This document shows positions 1-8,771 of a stretch of DNA of 64,000 nucleotides, one piece after another. The translations under genes and the position numbers were made by a program. The notes beneath the pieces are model-generated. The model made no database searches and was not told the origin of the DNA. It saw nothing but the letters and a program-made list of their open reading frames with translations. Every line of letters begins with the position of its first letter. Position 1 is the first letter of the stretch. This DNA is from Mesorhizobium sp. B2-1-1. GTDB lineage: Bacteria; Pseudomonadota; Alphaproteobacteria; Rhizobiales; Rhizobiaceae. The stretch spans positions 5,091,501-5,155,500 of the forward strand of contig NZ_CP083954.1 in the NCBI RefSeq assembly GCF_006442975.2, given 5' to 3'.

Positions 1-327
1 ACGATTTTGCGCATGCCGATCTTTCATCCATTGGCATGCACCTTACGCGGTGGGGTGGAGTATCCGCTTTCCCTTTGTGAAGCGGCGCCGCGCGAATCGA
101 AAAGCTAGTTGGCGTGGGGTGAAAGTCAATCGTATAAAGGTATAGAGGCTTGGGTACCCAGGGTACCGGTATTCGTCTTTGTTGACGGCTATCGGGCGAA
201 TGCGTAGCTTCAAGACATCCGGTTTCTCCACTGGCACCTCGGGAATCCGGCAACTGGCGATTTTGTCCAGGCTCCTCATTGGGCCGGACCAGTCGAGACA
301 GGCGTCCCGGAGCGCAAGAGGTGCTAA
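1..327. other. Left edge, no gene supported
   Basis: I see no convincing gene here. A 78-codon reading frame on the minus strand (43-279) has no recognisable motif and no clear ribosome binding site. The last bases before position 328 (aagaggtgc) serve as the ribosome binding site of the next gene. The segment is probably the upstream control region of the methanol-associated operon that starts at 328. Confidence 0.4.
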
Positions 328-537
328 ATGGATATGGTCGATCTCATATTAACGGTGTGCCTCAGCACCAATCCGGGCAATTGCCGAGACGAACACCTCT
401 ATTTCGAGAGCCGCGGCTCTCTGCTCCAATGCATGTTCCTTGCACCCAGCGAGATCGCGAAATGGTCTCAGGAACACCCGACCCTCAAGGTCATGCGCTG
501 GAAATGCGCATTTCCGAGCAAGGAACGATCGATCTGA
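328..537 (+). CDS. Small conserved protein of the xoxF-associated ABC transporter operon
   Basis: A 69-residue protein with no signal peptide. It is rich in conserved-looking Cys and aromatic residues: Cys11 and Cys19 near the N-terminus, then ESRGSLLQCMF and VMRWKCAF. I recognise the pattern as a widespread rhizobial small hypothetical protein family of unknown function. It starts with ATGGATATGG behind an aagaggtg ribosome binding site and ends about 30 bases before the binding-protein gene, so it is probably the first gene of that operon. Four cysteines in so short a cytoplasmic protein suggest metal binding or a structural role, but this is inference. Confidence 0.6.
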   Translation: MDMVDLILTVCLSTNPGNCRDEHLYFESRGSLLQCMFLAPSEIAKWSQEHPTLKVMRWKCAFPSKERSI

Positions 538-568
538 TTGACGTCCTGGAGCCCAGGGAGAAGGTGTC

Positions 569-1555
569 ATGATGATTTCACGGCGCAACACGCTGCGTCT
601 GGCGGTTCTCGGCACAGTTGCTGCTCTCGCCGCCAGGCCTGCCTTTGCAGCAGCCAGGATTCGCATCGGTGTCCTGAAGTTTGGAACCGTGAGTTGGGAA
701 CTCGACACGTTGACGGAACACAAATTCGATGTGGCGAACGGGATCGATCTGGAGATCATCGATTTCGCCGGGGAGGACGCGACCAACGTCGCCTTGCTGG
801 CCGGTGCGATCGACATGATCGTCTCCGACTGGCTGTGGGTCTCGCGCCAACGGTCGGAAGGCGGCGACCTCACATTAGCCCCCTATTCGACCGCCGTGGG
901 GGCGATCATGGTGAAGGAGGGGTCGCCGATCCAGACGGTCGCCGACCTCAAGCACAGGAAGATCGGCGTCGCCGGCGGCCCGCTCGACAAGAGCTGGCTC
1001 CTGATACAGGCTCTGACCAGACGCGACTACGGGATCGACCTGTTGGCAACCAGCGACATCATCTTTGGCGCGCCACCGCTGATTTCGGAAAAGGCCATGC
1101 AGGGCGAACTCGATGCGGTGCTGAATTTCTGGCATTTCTGCGCCCGTCTCGAGGCCAACGGCTTTCGTCGATTGATGGGCGTGAACGATGCGACGCGTGA
1201 GCTCGGCGCCTTGGGACCTGTGTCGGCACTCGGTTACGTCTTCCACGACCAATGGGCGAACGAGAACCCGGAGGCCGCCAGGGGCTTCGTCAGGGCCTCC
1301 GCGCAAGCCAAGGACCTGCTGGCCAGATCCGACGAGGAGTGGCTGCGCCTGGCGCCGATCATTCGCGCGGAAGGCAAAGAGCTGGAAAAACTGCGCGACC
1401 GCTACCGCCAAGGCATCCCCAGGCGGGCGGTCGCCGAGGAAGCGGCCGACGCCGGCAAGCTCTATCACGTGCTGGCGGCGATCGGTGGCGCGAAGCTGGT
1501 CGGCAGCGCGCCCGAGATGGCGCCCGGCACATTCTGGCAGGACCGCACGGAATGA
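569..1555 (+). CDS. ABC transporter periplasmic substrate-binding protein (NitT/TauT-like)
   Basis: 328 residues. The N-terminus has a twin-arginine-like export signal (SRRNTLRLAVLG) followed by an Ala-rich cleavage region around residue 27. The mature part follows the NMT1/TauA fold, with FGTVSWELD near the start and the segment GAIDMIVSDWLW. The family binds small organic or sulfonate-like ligands and delivers them to a membrane permease. The substrate here is unknown. The place beside quinoprotein-relay genes and xoxF suggests a role in alcohol metabolism, in PQQ or in metal supply. A good ribosome binding site (agggagaagg) lies upstream. The stop overlaps the permease start as ATGA. Confidence 0.85.
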   Translation: MMISRRNTLRLAVLGTVAALAARPAFAAARIRIGVLKFGTVSWELDTLTEHKFDVANGIDLEIIDFAGEDATNVALLAGAIDMIVSDWLWVSRQRSEGGDLTLAPYSTAVGAIMVKEGSPIQTVADLKHRKIGVAGGPLDKSWLLIQALTRRDYGIDLLATSDIIFGAPPLISEKAMQGELDAVLNFWHFCARLEANGFRRLMGVNDATRELGALGPVSALGYVFHDQWANENPEAARGFVRASAQAKDLLARSDEEWLRLAPIIRAEGKELEKLRDRYRQGIPRRAVAEEAADAGKLYHVLAAIGGAKLVGSAPEMAPGTFWQDRTE

Positions 1556-2379
1556 CCGCACCGGAAACCAGCAACGGCACGCGAGGTGCCCCGACGAGCA
1601 TGTCCGGGCGATCCAGCTTGGCGACAACGCTGATGCCCGCGCTGACCGTGGCGGTTTCCTTGCTCGGGCTTTGCCTGCTGTGGAGCCTTGCGGCGAGTGT
1701 CTGGCGGAGCCGTGCCCTCCCGGGGCCGGGACAGGTCTGGCAGGTGCTCCTCAGGGAGGCTGCGAGCGGCGACCTCTTCTATCATCTCGGCGCGACCCTC
1801 GGCCGGGTCGCCGCGGCATATATCGTCGCGATGATCATAGGATCGGTGATCGGCGTTCTGCTCGGCAGCTATCGTCGCGCCGACCGCTTTTTCAACCCAT
1901 GGGTAATTCTATTCCTCAACATCCCGGCGCTGGTGGTCATCGTCCTCGGCTACATATGGTTCGGCCTCAACGAGGCGGCGGCGATCGGCGCGGTGGCGGT
2001 GAACAAAATCCCGAATGTCGTGGTGACGATGCGTGAGGGCGCCAGGGCGCTTGATCCGAGCTACGCCGAAATGGCCACTGTCTATCGCTTCGGTCCTCTC
2101 GATCGCATCCGCCACATCCTGCTGCCGCAATTGCAACCCTATCTTGCCGCCGCGTCACGATCCGGCATCGCCCTCATCTGGAAGATCGTCCTGGTCGTCG
2201 AACTGCTCGGCCGGTCGAACGGCGTCGGCTTCCAAATCCATCTCTATTTCCAGCTCTTCGACGTCGCCGCCATTCTTGCCTACACACTGGCTTTCGTGGC
2301 GGTGATGCTCGTCATCGAACTTCTTTTGGTGCAACCCGTTGAACGACATGCAACCCGTTGGCGCCGTCGTCCCGCTTAG
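1552..2379 (+). CDS. ABC transporter permease (NitT/TauT-like)
   Basis: 275 residues, an inner-membrane permease of the BPD_transp_1 family. Hydrophobic helices are visible at about residues 25-45, 80-105, 115-135, 205-230 and 245-265. The cytoplasmic EAA-like coupling loop falls around MATVYRFGPLDRIRHILLPQ, which contacts the ATPase. I chose the ATG at 1552 because it overlaps the stop of the binding-protein gene (ATGA) and gives the usual length. A longer frame upstream has no start signal. The gene overlaps the ATPase gene by 41 bases, so the three genes are one operon and are translationally coupled. Confidence 0.88.
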   Translation: MTAPETSNGTRGAPTSMSGRSSLATTLMPALTVAVSLLGLCLLWSLAASVWRSRALPGPGQVWQVLLREAASGDLFYHLGATLGRVAAAYIVAMIIGSVIGVLLGSYRRADRFFNPWVILFLNIPALVVIVLGYIWFGLNEAAAIGAVAVNKIPNVVVTMREGARALDPSYAEMATVYRFGPLDRIRHILLPQLQPYLAAASRSGIALIWKIVLVVELLGRSNGVGFQIHLYFQLFDVAAILAYTLAFVAVMLVIELLLVQPVERHATRWRRRPA

Positions 2380-3088
2380 GGTCGATATCGCTGAAAAGAC
2401 TTTCAGGTCCGCGCAAGGCGTCTCGATCACGGCGCTTCAGGACCTTTCCTTCGAGGTCCGGCAAGGCGAGTTCGCCTGCTTGCTGGGACCGTCGGGCTGC
2501 GGCAAGACCACGACACTGCGTATCCTGCTTGGATTGGACAAGGATTTTTCCGGATCCTTCCAGTTGCCGCAAGGAGGCTCCAACCGCATTGCGGCCGTGT
2601 TCCAGGAGCCGATCTTGCTGCCGTGGCGAACGGTGGAGCAAAATGTCAGGTTGGCCTTGCCGAAAAGCTTGAGAACGAAGAATCTTGACGGGCTCTTTGA
2701 AACTCTCGGCCTCGCCGGCATGCGTTCTCTCTATCCTGCGGAACTGTCGCTCGGCCTTGCGCGCAGGGCAGCACTTGCCAGGGCCTTCGCTACCGAGCCG
2801 GCGATGCTTGTCCTGGACGAACCCTTTGTCTCGCTCGACCACCAGACCGCCGAGCGGCTTCGTCACCTGCTTCTGTCGGTATGGTCGGCACGACCCACGA
2901 CCGCCTTGATGATAACGCACGATCTACGCGAGGCGCTGATGCTGTCGGATCGCATCATCGTGCTCGCGCCGCGACCAGCACATGTGCTCGGCGTGTTCGA
3001 CGTGCGGTTGCCTCGGCAACATCGCAATTCACAGGTGATGAGTGACCTTCTGCGGTCGTTCCGGCAAAGGTTCCCGGGCGTCACCTGA
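2339..3088 (+). CDS. ABC transporter ATP-binding protein (NitT/TauT-like)
   Basis: 249 residues. The Walker A motif is GPSGCGKT, the Q-loop lies at VFQEPILLPW, and Walker B is MLVLDEPF followed by the D-loop and the switch His in ITHDLREAL. The signature motif reads LSLGLARR where LSGGQ is usual; this variant is seen in the TauB/SsuB side of the family and should still bind ATP. The protein powers the permease encoded immediately upstream. The large overlap with the permease gene supports co-translation. The likely partner is the Tat-exported binding protein at 569-1555. Confidence 0.88.
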   Translation: MNDMQPVGAVVPLRVDIAEKTFRSAQGVSITALQDLSFEVRQGEFACLLGPSGCGKTTTLRILLGLDKDFSGSFQLPQGGSNRIAAVFQEPILLPWRTVEQNVRLALPKSLRTKNLDGLFETLGLAGMRSLYPAELSLGLARRAALARAFATEPAMLVLDEPFVSLDHQTAERLRHLLLSVWSARPTTALMITHDLREALMLSDRIIVLAPRPAHVLGVFDVRLPRQHRNSQVMSDLLRSFRQRFPGVT

Positions 3089-3122
3089 ACGCCCTGATGG
3101 CGAATGCATATCGGAGGACCCC

Positions 3123-4094
3123 ATGTCGATTGATCGGCTACGACGCAGGGTTATGAGTGGCTTTGCCTGCACCGCCGTCAGCGCTGCCTTGCTGCCATGC
3201 TGCCTCGGACGAGCCGCCTTGGCCGCGGCTGGCAGCCTGCGGTTCTCGGTTGGCCAAATCGCCGACGGCGTCTTCGCCTTTCAGGGCGTGGATGAATTGA
3301 TGACCGCAACAAACGACGGTGCCATCTGCAATCTGGGCGTCGTCGTCGGCACCGACGCGGTTGCCGTCATCGACAGTGGCGGCAGCCTGACCGAGGCGCA
3401 CGCCTTGCTCGCCGCGATCGGAAAGATAACCGCAAAACCGGTTCGCTTCCTGATCAACACCCACATGCATCCCGATCACATTTTCGGCAATGCGGCATTC
3501 CGGGAGATCGGCGCGACCATTGTTGGCCATCGCAATTTGCCGCGTGCCCTCGAGGCGCGTGGTGCGTTCTATCTGCACAATTATCGCGAACAGGTCGGCG
3601 AAGCGCTTATGAACGGAGTCGAGATCGTTTCGCCGGCGATGCTGGTCGATGATCGCCTGGAACTCGATCTCGGGGGGCGCATGCTCGAACTGCGGGCATG
3701 GAAGGCTGCGCACACCGACAACGACCTGACCGTCTTCGACCCCGAGACCAGCACGCTCTTTGCCGGCGATCTCGTGTTCATGGGCTCCTTGCCGACGCTC
3801 GACGGATCGCTGCTTGGCTGGCTCCGCCAGATGGATGCGCTCGCCGCGATCAGCGCCGCGCGCGTCGTTCCGGGTCATGGTCCGGTGCCGGCCGACTGGC
3901 CGCAGGCGCTGGCAGGAGAACGGCGCTATTTCGAGATTCTGGCGCGCGATATCCGCAAGGCGATCGCCGACGGGACGCCGCTCCGAGAGGCCGTCAAAAC
4001 CGCCGCCGGAAGCGAACGGGGCAAATGGCACCTGTTCGACGACTACAATGAGCGCAACGCAACGGCTGCTTTTGCTGAACTCGAATGGGAATAG
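3123..4094 (+). CDS. Quinoprotein relay system zinc metallohydrolase (exported MBL-fold)
   Basis: 323 residues from the ATG at 3123, which follows a cggagg-type ribosome binding site. The N-terminus has an RRR-containing export signal and a hydrophobic stretch ending near AALAAAG. The metallo-beta-lactamase core shows the zinc motif THMHPDH, a further Asp in FAGDLVF and a late His in VVPGHGPVP. I recognise the family as the SoxH-related hydrolases that accompany PQQ-dependent dehydrogenases and SoxYZ-like carriers. The substrate is not known. The gene follows the ABC transporter and precedes the SoxYZ-like gene, so it belongs to the same xoxF-linked group. Confidence 0.85.
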   Translation: MSIDRLRRRVMSGFACTAVSAALLPCCLGRAALAAAGSLRFSVGQIADGVFAFQGVDELMTATNDGAICNLGVVVGTDAVAVIDSGGSLTEAHALLAAIGKITAKPVRFLINTHMHPDHIFGNAAFREIGATIVGHRNLPRALEARGAFYLHNYREQVGEALMNGVEIVSPAMLVDDRLELDLGGRMLELRAWKAAHTDNDLTVFDPETSTLFAGDLVFMGSLPTLDGSLLGWLRQMDALAAISAARVVPGHGPVPADWPQALAGERRYFEILARDIRKAIADGTPLREAVKTAAGSERGKWHLFDDYNERNATAAFAELEWE

Positions 4095-4211
4095 ACCACA
4101 CCGACATGCGCCAGAGATCATGAAGTGGGGCGATTTGCCAACGCGTCGTCAAAGGCATATTCTAAACGCCAGCCTGGGCACCACCTCTGTTGCATTGGTG
4201 GAGGCATCGAA

Positions 4212-5075
4212 ATGCAAAATCACGCTTACGCGAGCAGGCAGTTCGCCTTGTCGCTTGCACCATTCTTGGCCGCAATCATCTTGACCATCGGTACGCTGTT
4301 CGGCGTCTCCTCAGCCGCCAACGCACAGCAAACAACGGCTTCTTCGGAGAAGATCTGGGAAGACTTGAAAGGCGACGTGTTCGGCGACCGAGCTATTCTG
4401 GTCGATACCGGCGTGGTCAGGATCGAAGCGCCAAAGCGGGCGCAAGATGCCGCCATCGTGCCTGTCGACATCTATGTCGACCCAGCCAAGGCGCCGGACG
4501 GCATCAAATCCGTGACCTTGATCATCGACGCCAATCCTGCGCCGGTGGCGGCAACGTTCCAGATCGGCAAGGACGCCGGGGTGACACATCTGTCGACACG
4601 CGTGCGCGTCAACGATTATTCCTATTTGCGTGCCATAGCGGAGACTCAAGGCGGCCAACTCCACATGGCTCAGACCTTCGTCAAGGCGTCAGGCGGCTGC
4701 TCCGCCCCTGCGGTCAAGAACCAGGACGAGGCCATGGCGACGATGGGGCAGATGAAGTTGCGCCAGTTCCCACCCCAAGAGACGATGAGCAAGGCAGAGG
4801 AGTTGCAGTTGATGATCCGCCACCCGAACAATTCGGGCCTGCAGCGGGATCCACTGACCCAGTATTTCATTCCCGCGCATTTTGTTCAGAAGCTGTCGAT
4901 CTCGCAGGCCGGCCGGCCGATCCTCTCGATGGAAGGTGGAATATCGATTTCGGAAGACCCCAATTTCCGATTCGATTTCACGGCGCACGGCAATGGTGAA
5001 ATCCAGGTCGAAGCGATCGACACGGATGGCAAGGTATTCCGCAATCAGTGGCCGCTGGAGAAAACGGGGCTCTGA
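4212..5075 (+). CDS. Quinoprotein dehydrogenase-associated SoxYZ-like carrier protein
   Basis: 287 residues from the ATG at 4212, with a ggtggagg ribosome binding site just upstream. There is a signal peptide (hydrophobic residues about 12-30, cleavage after NAQ). The protein fuses a SoxY-like N-terminal half to a SoxZ-like C-terminal half. In the SoxY half the segment GGCSAPAV carries a single Cys that resembles the swinging-arm Cys of SoxY, although here it is internal rather than C-terminal. The C-terminal half has the SoxZ-type beta pattern ending FRNQWPL. The family occurs beside XoxF/MxaF-type or PQQ alcohol dehydrogenases. The cargo is unknown. Confidence 0.85.
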   Translation: MQNHAYASRQFALSLAPFLAAIILTIGTLFGVSSAANAQQTTASSEKIWEDLKGDVFGDRAILVDTGVVRIEAPKRAQDAAIVPVDIYVDPAKAPDGIKSVTLIIDANPAPVAATFQIGKDAGVTHLSTRVRVNDYSYLRAIAETQGGQLHMAQTFVKASGGCSAPAVKNQDEAMATMGQMKLRQFPPQETMSKAEELQLMIRHPNNSGLQRDPLTQYFIPAHFVQKLSISQAGRPILSMEGGISISEDPNFRFDFTAHGNGEIQVEAIDTDGKVFRNQWPLEKTGL

Positions 5076-5127
5076 AGTCTCGAAATACGGTATGCCGCAC
5101 TGCCACCGCGATGGGCACGCTTGATCT

Positions 5128-5481
5128 TTAGAAGCAACGCACGTCGGCTTCAGACTGCGCACGCTTCAGCTCTGTACGGGCTGCCTTCGCCGGTGCGCTT
5201 TCGCGAAACAGCCCCGCGTTTTCCCCCGTCGTCAAAGACATGCTCTTGAAGGTCTCAGCCGTCTCATAGTGGTCGTAGGGAAGGATCGAGGCGATGACGT
5301 CGATCGAGCAGGAACAGCTTTCCAGCGCCTGACGCGTCTGGCCGTTCGTTCGCATGCAGCCGAGCACGTAGTCGACAACCGTTACTGTGGGATAGTCTCC
5401 GGCAGCACCCGCCGGGTTTGCGATGGCCAGTGTCGCCGTGAAGAGCAGCGGCAAGGTCGAAAATCCAACATATCTGATCAT
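5128..5481 (-). CDS. Small secreted Cys-rich protein of the xoxF locus
   Basis: 117 residues with a clear signal peptide (hydrophobic residues 8-22, cleavage near AGA). The mature part contains four cysteines, in VLGCMR, ESCSCS and the C-terminal VRCF. A GGAGG ribosome binding site at 5489-5493 supports the start at 5481. I recognise it only as a conserved protein found next to methanol or PQQ-dehydrogenase genes; no function is assigned. It is convergent with the SoxYZ-like gene and divergent from xoxF across a 686-base control region, so it may share regulation with xoxF. A periplasmic structural or cytochrome-partner role is possible. Confidence 0.65.
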   Translation of the reverse strand: MIRYVGFSTLPLLFTATLAIANPAGAAGDYPTVTVVDYVLGCMRTNGQTRQALESCSCSIDVIASILPYDHYETAETFKSMSLTTGENAGLFRESAPAKAARTELKRAQSEADVRCF

Positions 5482-6167
5482 GAGAAACCTCCGGTTGGTC
5501 CGGGTTCGATGCGCCCGGACGAGATCGGCGTGCCAGTTGGCAACGCGCCGTAAAGCCAGTCAAGCACCCATGGGTTCCGTATACGACCAAAGGAGGAAAG
5601 GGCTGTCCACGAGCGATAGCTATGGATGACGACTTGATCACCGGCTCCGCGCCCAGGCTCCCGCGACCGCTTCGTATCTCGCTCAATATCGGAGAACGAC
5701 GAGACTTTTTACATGCCATCCAAGATGGGCAGCGATAAACATTAGCAAATAACCTCGGTGTATATTAAAATCAAAAGACCGACAGTAAGACTATTTTAGT
5801 ACGGTTCTCGGTCACCGCGGGAGCGTAAAACACTTCATATTAATCTTGTAGTTCTGTTCATTTCTGTATATTGCAGTGCATCATTTAGAATATTGCGGTG
5901 CAACAATGCACTAGGCCTTTTTTGCTTGCCTAGCCTTTTGGGATGACATAGCCTTTCCCTGTTTCCGGCTTCAAGGGCGTCACCGTCATTAGGGAGCGGC
6001 GACAGTCTTTCGTAGGCCAAAGTGAGGTGGGCAGTAACGGTGCCCTCTGCACATCTGGCTTAGGTCGTGACACGCTGCCGGAAATATTTCCCCCCCGTGA
6101 ATCGCTTGGGCGAGCCCTTGTGGGCCTGACAGTCGATTCATCACTGTGAACCCCGGGAGGAATTCGG
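5482..6167. promoter_or_regulatory. xoxF upstream control region with direct repeat
   Basis: A 686-base stretch without a gene. From about 5740 to 5940 it is distinctly AT-rich against the flanking genes. Within it the 13-mer ATATTGC(A/G)GTGCA occurs twice, at 5868-5880 and 5890-5902, 22 bases apart (about two helical turns). The inverse half ATGCACT follows at 5906-5912. This looks like a transcription-factor site upstream of xoxF. The xoxF ribosome binding site GGGAGG lies at 6155-6160. No sigma-54 box or riboswitch fold is obvious to me. Confidence 0.5.
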
Positions 6168-8069
6168 ATGCGTGTACTTACGAAAGCTACGTATATTCTA
6201 ACCACTGCGGCGTTTCTGTCGCTCGGCGCGGCCTATACGGCGTCGGCCAACGAGGATCTTGCAAAGCTCGCTTCGGATGCGAAGAACTGGGCGATGCAGA
6301 CGGGTGACTACGCCAACACCCGCTATTCCAAACTCAACCAGATTACTGCGGATAATGTGAAGAACCTGCAGGTCAAATGGACCTTTTCCACCGGCGTGCT
6401 GCGCGGGCATGAGGGTGGACCGCTGATCATCGGCGATGTGATGTATGTCCATACGCCCTTCCCAAACAATGTCTTTGCGCTCGACCTCAAGAATGACGGG
6501 AAGATCCTCTGGAAATACGAGCCCAAGCAGGATCCGAATGTCATTCCGATCATGTGTTGCGATACGGTCAATCGCGGTGTTGCCTATGGTGACGGCAAGA
6601 TCATTCTCAATCAGGCCGACACCACGGTCGTCGCCCTCGATGCAAAGACCGGCAAGGTCGTCTGGTCGGTCAAGAATGGCGACATGACCGACGGCGGCAA
6701 AGGCGAATCCGGCACGGCTGCCCCCGTCGTGGTCAAGGATAAGGTACTCATCGGCGTGTCCGGCGCCGAGTTCGGCGTTCGCGGCTGGCTGGCCGCCTAC
6801 AATCTGAAAGACGGCAAACTTGCCTGGAAAGCCTATTCGGAAGGTCCCGACGCCGACACCCTGATCGATCCCGAGAAAACCACCCAGCTGGGCAAGCCGG
6901 TAGGCAAGGATTCCGGCACCAACACCTGGGAAGGCGAGCAATGGAAGACAGGCGGCGGCACGACATGGGGATGGTATTCCTATGATCCCAAGCTGAACCT
7001 GGTCTACTACGGCACCGGCAATCCCTCGACATGGAACCCGGTCCAACGGCCTGGCGACAACCGCTGGTCAATGACGATCATGGCCCGCGATGCCGATACC
7101 GGTGTTGCCAAATGGCTCTACCAGATGACCCCGCATGACGAATGGGACTATGACGGCATCAACGAGATGATCCTCGTCGATGGCATGGAGGTCAATGGCG
7201 CCAAACACGACGTGCTGGTGCATTTCGATCGTAATGGTTTCGCCTACACCATGGATCGCGCCACCGGCGAGCTTCTCGTCGCCAAGAAATACGATCCAGC
7301 GGTGAACTGGGCGACGGAAGTCGTCATGGACCCAAAGAGCGAACAGTATGGTCGCCCGCAGGTCGTGGCGAAATATTCGACCCAGCAGAACGGCGAAGAC
7401 ACCAACTCGACGGGTATTTGCCCGGCGGCGCTTGGAACGAAGGATCAACAGCCAGCTGCCTATTCGCCGAAAACCGGCCTGTTCTATGTTCCGACCAACC
7501 ATGTCTGCATGGACTATGAGCCGTACAAGGTAAGCTACACCGCCGGTCAGCCTTATGTTGGCGCCACAGTGTCGATGTACCCGGCACCTGGCGGCGACGG
7601 CAGCATGGGCAACTTCATTGCCTGGGATGCGGCCAAGGGCGAGATCGTCTGGTCGAAGCCTGAGAAGTTCTCCGTGTGGTCGGGCGCGTTGGCGACAGAT
7701 GGCGACGTCGTCTTCTACGGCACGCTCGAAGGCTACATCAAGGCGGTCGATAAGGACGGCAAGGAACTTTACAAGTTCAAGACCCCGTCCGGCATCATCG
7801 GCAACATCACCACGTACGAGCATGACGGCAAGCAGTACATCGCCGTTCTGTCCGGCGTCGGTGGGTGGGCAGGTATCGGTCTGGCAGGCGGTCTGCTTTC
7901 GCCTGACAACGCTGCTGCCTGGCATGGCGCCGTCGATCAGGGCCGTGCGCAAGGGGATCAGTCCGCGGTCGTTGGTACCGCTGGTCTGGGTGCCGTCGGC
8001 GGCTACGCGGCACTTGCCGACTATACGACGCTGGGCGGTCAGCTCACCGTCTTCGGTCTCCCGGACTGA
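6168..8069 (+). CDS. xoxF: Lanthanide-dependent methanol dehydrogenase XoxF
   Basis: 633 residues with a signal peptide ending near TASANED. It is an eight-bladed PQQ beta-propeller that oxidises methanol (and often formaldehyde) in the periplasm and passes electrons to a cytochrome c. The adjacent cysteines Cys130-Cys131 (IMCCDT) form the ring-shaped disulfide above PQQ. The segment [10 protein letters not shown] holds the catalytic Asp327 and, two residues on, Asp329, the residue that marks rare-earth-binding XoxF and is Ala in calcium MxaF. Length and the C-terminal [11 protein letters not shown] fit the XoxF5 type. A strong GGGAGG ribosome binding site precedes the ATG. No mxaF is in the window. 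Confidence 0.97.
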   Translation: MRVLTKATYILTTAAFLSLGAAYTASANEDLAKLASDAKNWAMQTGDYANTRYSKLNQITADNVKNLQVKWTFSTGVLRGHEGGPLIIGDVMYVHTPFPNNVFALDLKNDGKILWKYEPKQDPNVIPIMCCDTVNRGVAYGDGKIILNQADTTVVALDAKTGKVVWSVKNGDMTDGGKGESGTAAPVVVKDKVLIGVSGAEFGVRGWLAAYNLKDGKLAWKAYSEGPDADTLIDPEKTTQLGKPVGKDSGTNTWEGEQWKTGGGTTWGWYSYDPKLNLVYYGTGNPSTWNPVQRPGDNRWSMTIMARDADTGVAKWLYQMTPHDEWDYDGINEMILVDGMEVNGAKHDVLVHFDRNGFAYTMDRATGELLVAKKYDPAVNWATEVVMDPKSEQYGRPQVVAKYSTQQNGEDTNSTGICPAALGTKDQQPAAYSPKTGLFYVPTNHVCMDYEPYKVSYTAGQPYVGATVSMYPAPGGDGSMGNFIAWDAAKGEIVWSKPEKFSVWSGALATDGDVVFYGTLEGYIKAVDKDGKELYKFKTPSGIIGNITTYEHDGKQYIAVLSGVGGWAGIGLAGGLLSPDNAAAWHGAVDQGRAQGDQSAVVGTAGLGAVGGYAALADYTTLGGQLTVFGLPD

Positions 8070-8125
8070 CGGGCGGGGAACCTTAAGCACGCCTCAGGTC
8101 TTGTTGGACCGGAGGTTTGAAAAAC

Positions 8126-8162
8126 GAGAGCCCGGATCATCCGAAACCATGGCCGGGCTCTC
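8126..8162 (+). terminator. Hairpin between xoxF and xoxG
   Basis: A perfect 10-base inverted repeat: GAGAGCCCGG at 8126-8135 pairs with CCGGGCTCTC at 8153-8162 around a 17-base loop. No T-run follows, so it is not a classic intrinsic terminator. It lies 57 bases after the xoxF stop. It more likely stabilises the 3' end of an abundant xoxF transcript or weakens read-through into xoxG. Confidence 0.6.
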
Positions 8163-8245
8163 GATGCGGTTGCACCCCCGACACACCGATCAATGCCGGC
8201 CACGGCAGCAAAACCGTGTCCACGGCAAATGAAGGAAGCGTTTGA

Positions 8246-8770
8246 ATGTCCGTTCGCATTGTAATTTCGGCTTTCGTCCTGGCTCTGCTGCCTCTGGCAA
8301 GCTCAGGCGTGGCGTGGGCCGAGGACAGCATGGAAAAAGCCAAGGCGGTGAAGCAAGAAGGCGGCAAGTATTTGGATGCGGATGGAAATCCGACCTACAA
8401 GATCGAGAACGGAACCGTCGACTGGTACACGTTCAGCGGCTACCGCCGGTATCACTCCGATTGCCATGTCTGTCACGGACAGGATGCGACAGGTTCGAGC
8501 TACGCGCCGGCCCTGGTCAACAGCTTGAAAACCATGGACTACGCCACGTTCCTCTCGATCGTCGCCGAGGGCCGCAAGAATGTCGGCGGCGGCAAGGAAA
8601 ACGTCATGCCTGCCTTTGGCGACAACAAGAACGTCTATTGCTACCTGGACGATCTCTATGTCTACCTGCGCGCGCGCGCCGATGGTGCGGCGCCACGCGG
8701 CAGGCCGCCCAAGCACGAAGACAAGCCGCAGGCGGCGAAGGATGCCGAAGCATCCTGCATGGGCGGATGA
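8246..8770 (+). CDS. xoxG: Cytochrome c of the methanol dehydrogenase system (XoxG)
   Basis: 174 residues with a signal peptide ending at AWAED. There is one c-type haem site, CHVCH, with a likely axial Met in NVMPAFG. It receives electrons from XoxF in the periplasm and belongs to the methanol-metabolism-related cytochrome c family. The C-terminus is a charged, Pro- and Lys-rich tail ending in SCMGG, which adds a lone Cys. It sits between xoxF and xoxJ, the usual order, with only one base before the xoxJ start. Confidence 0.93.
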   Translation: MSVRIVISAFVLALLPLASSGVAWAEDSMEKAKAVKQEGGKYLDADGNPTYKIENGTVDWYTFSGYRRYHSDCHVCHGQDATGSSYAPALVNSLKTMDYATFLSIVAEGRKNVGGGKENVMPAFGDNKNVYCYLDDLYVYLRARADGAAPRGRPPKHEDKPQAAKDAEASCMGG

Positions 8771-8771
8771 C

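Noticed and set aside
349..873. Minus-strand open frame near the left edge
   Set aside because: Overlaps both the small conserved gene and the binding-protein gene, and has no recognisable features.
7068..8090. Minus-strand open frame of 340 codons opposite xoxF
   Set aside because: Fully antisense to xoxF, without domain or ribosome binding site.
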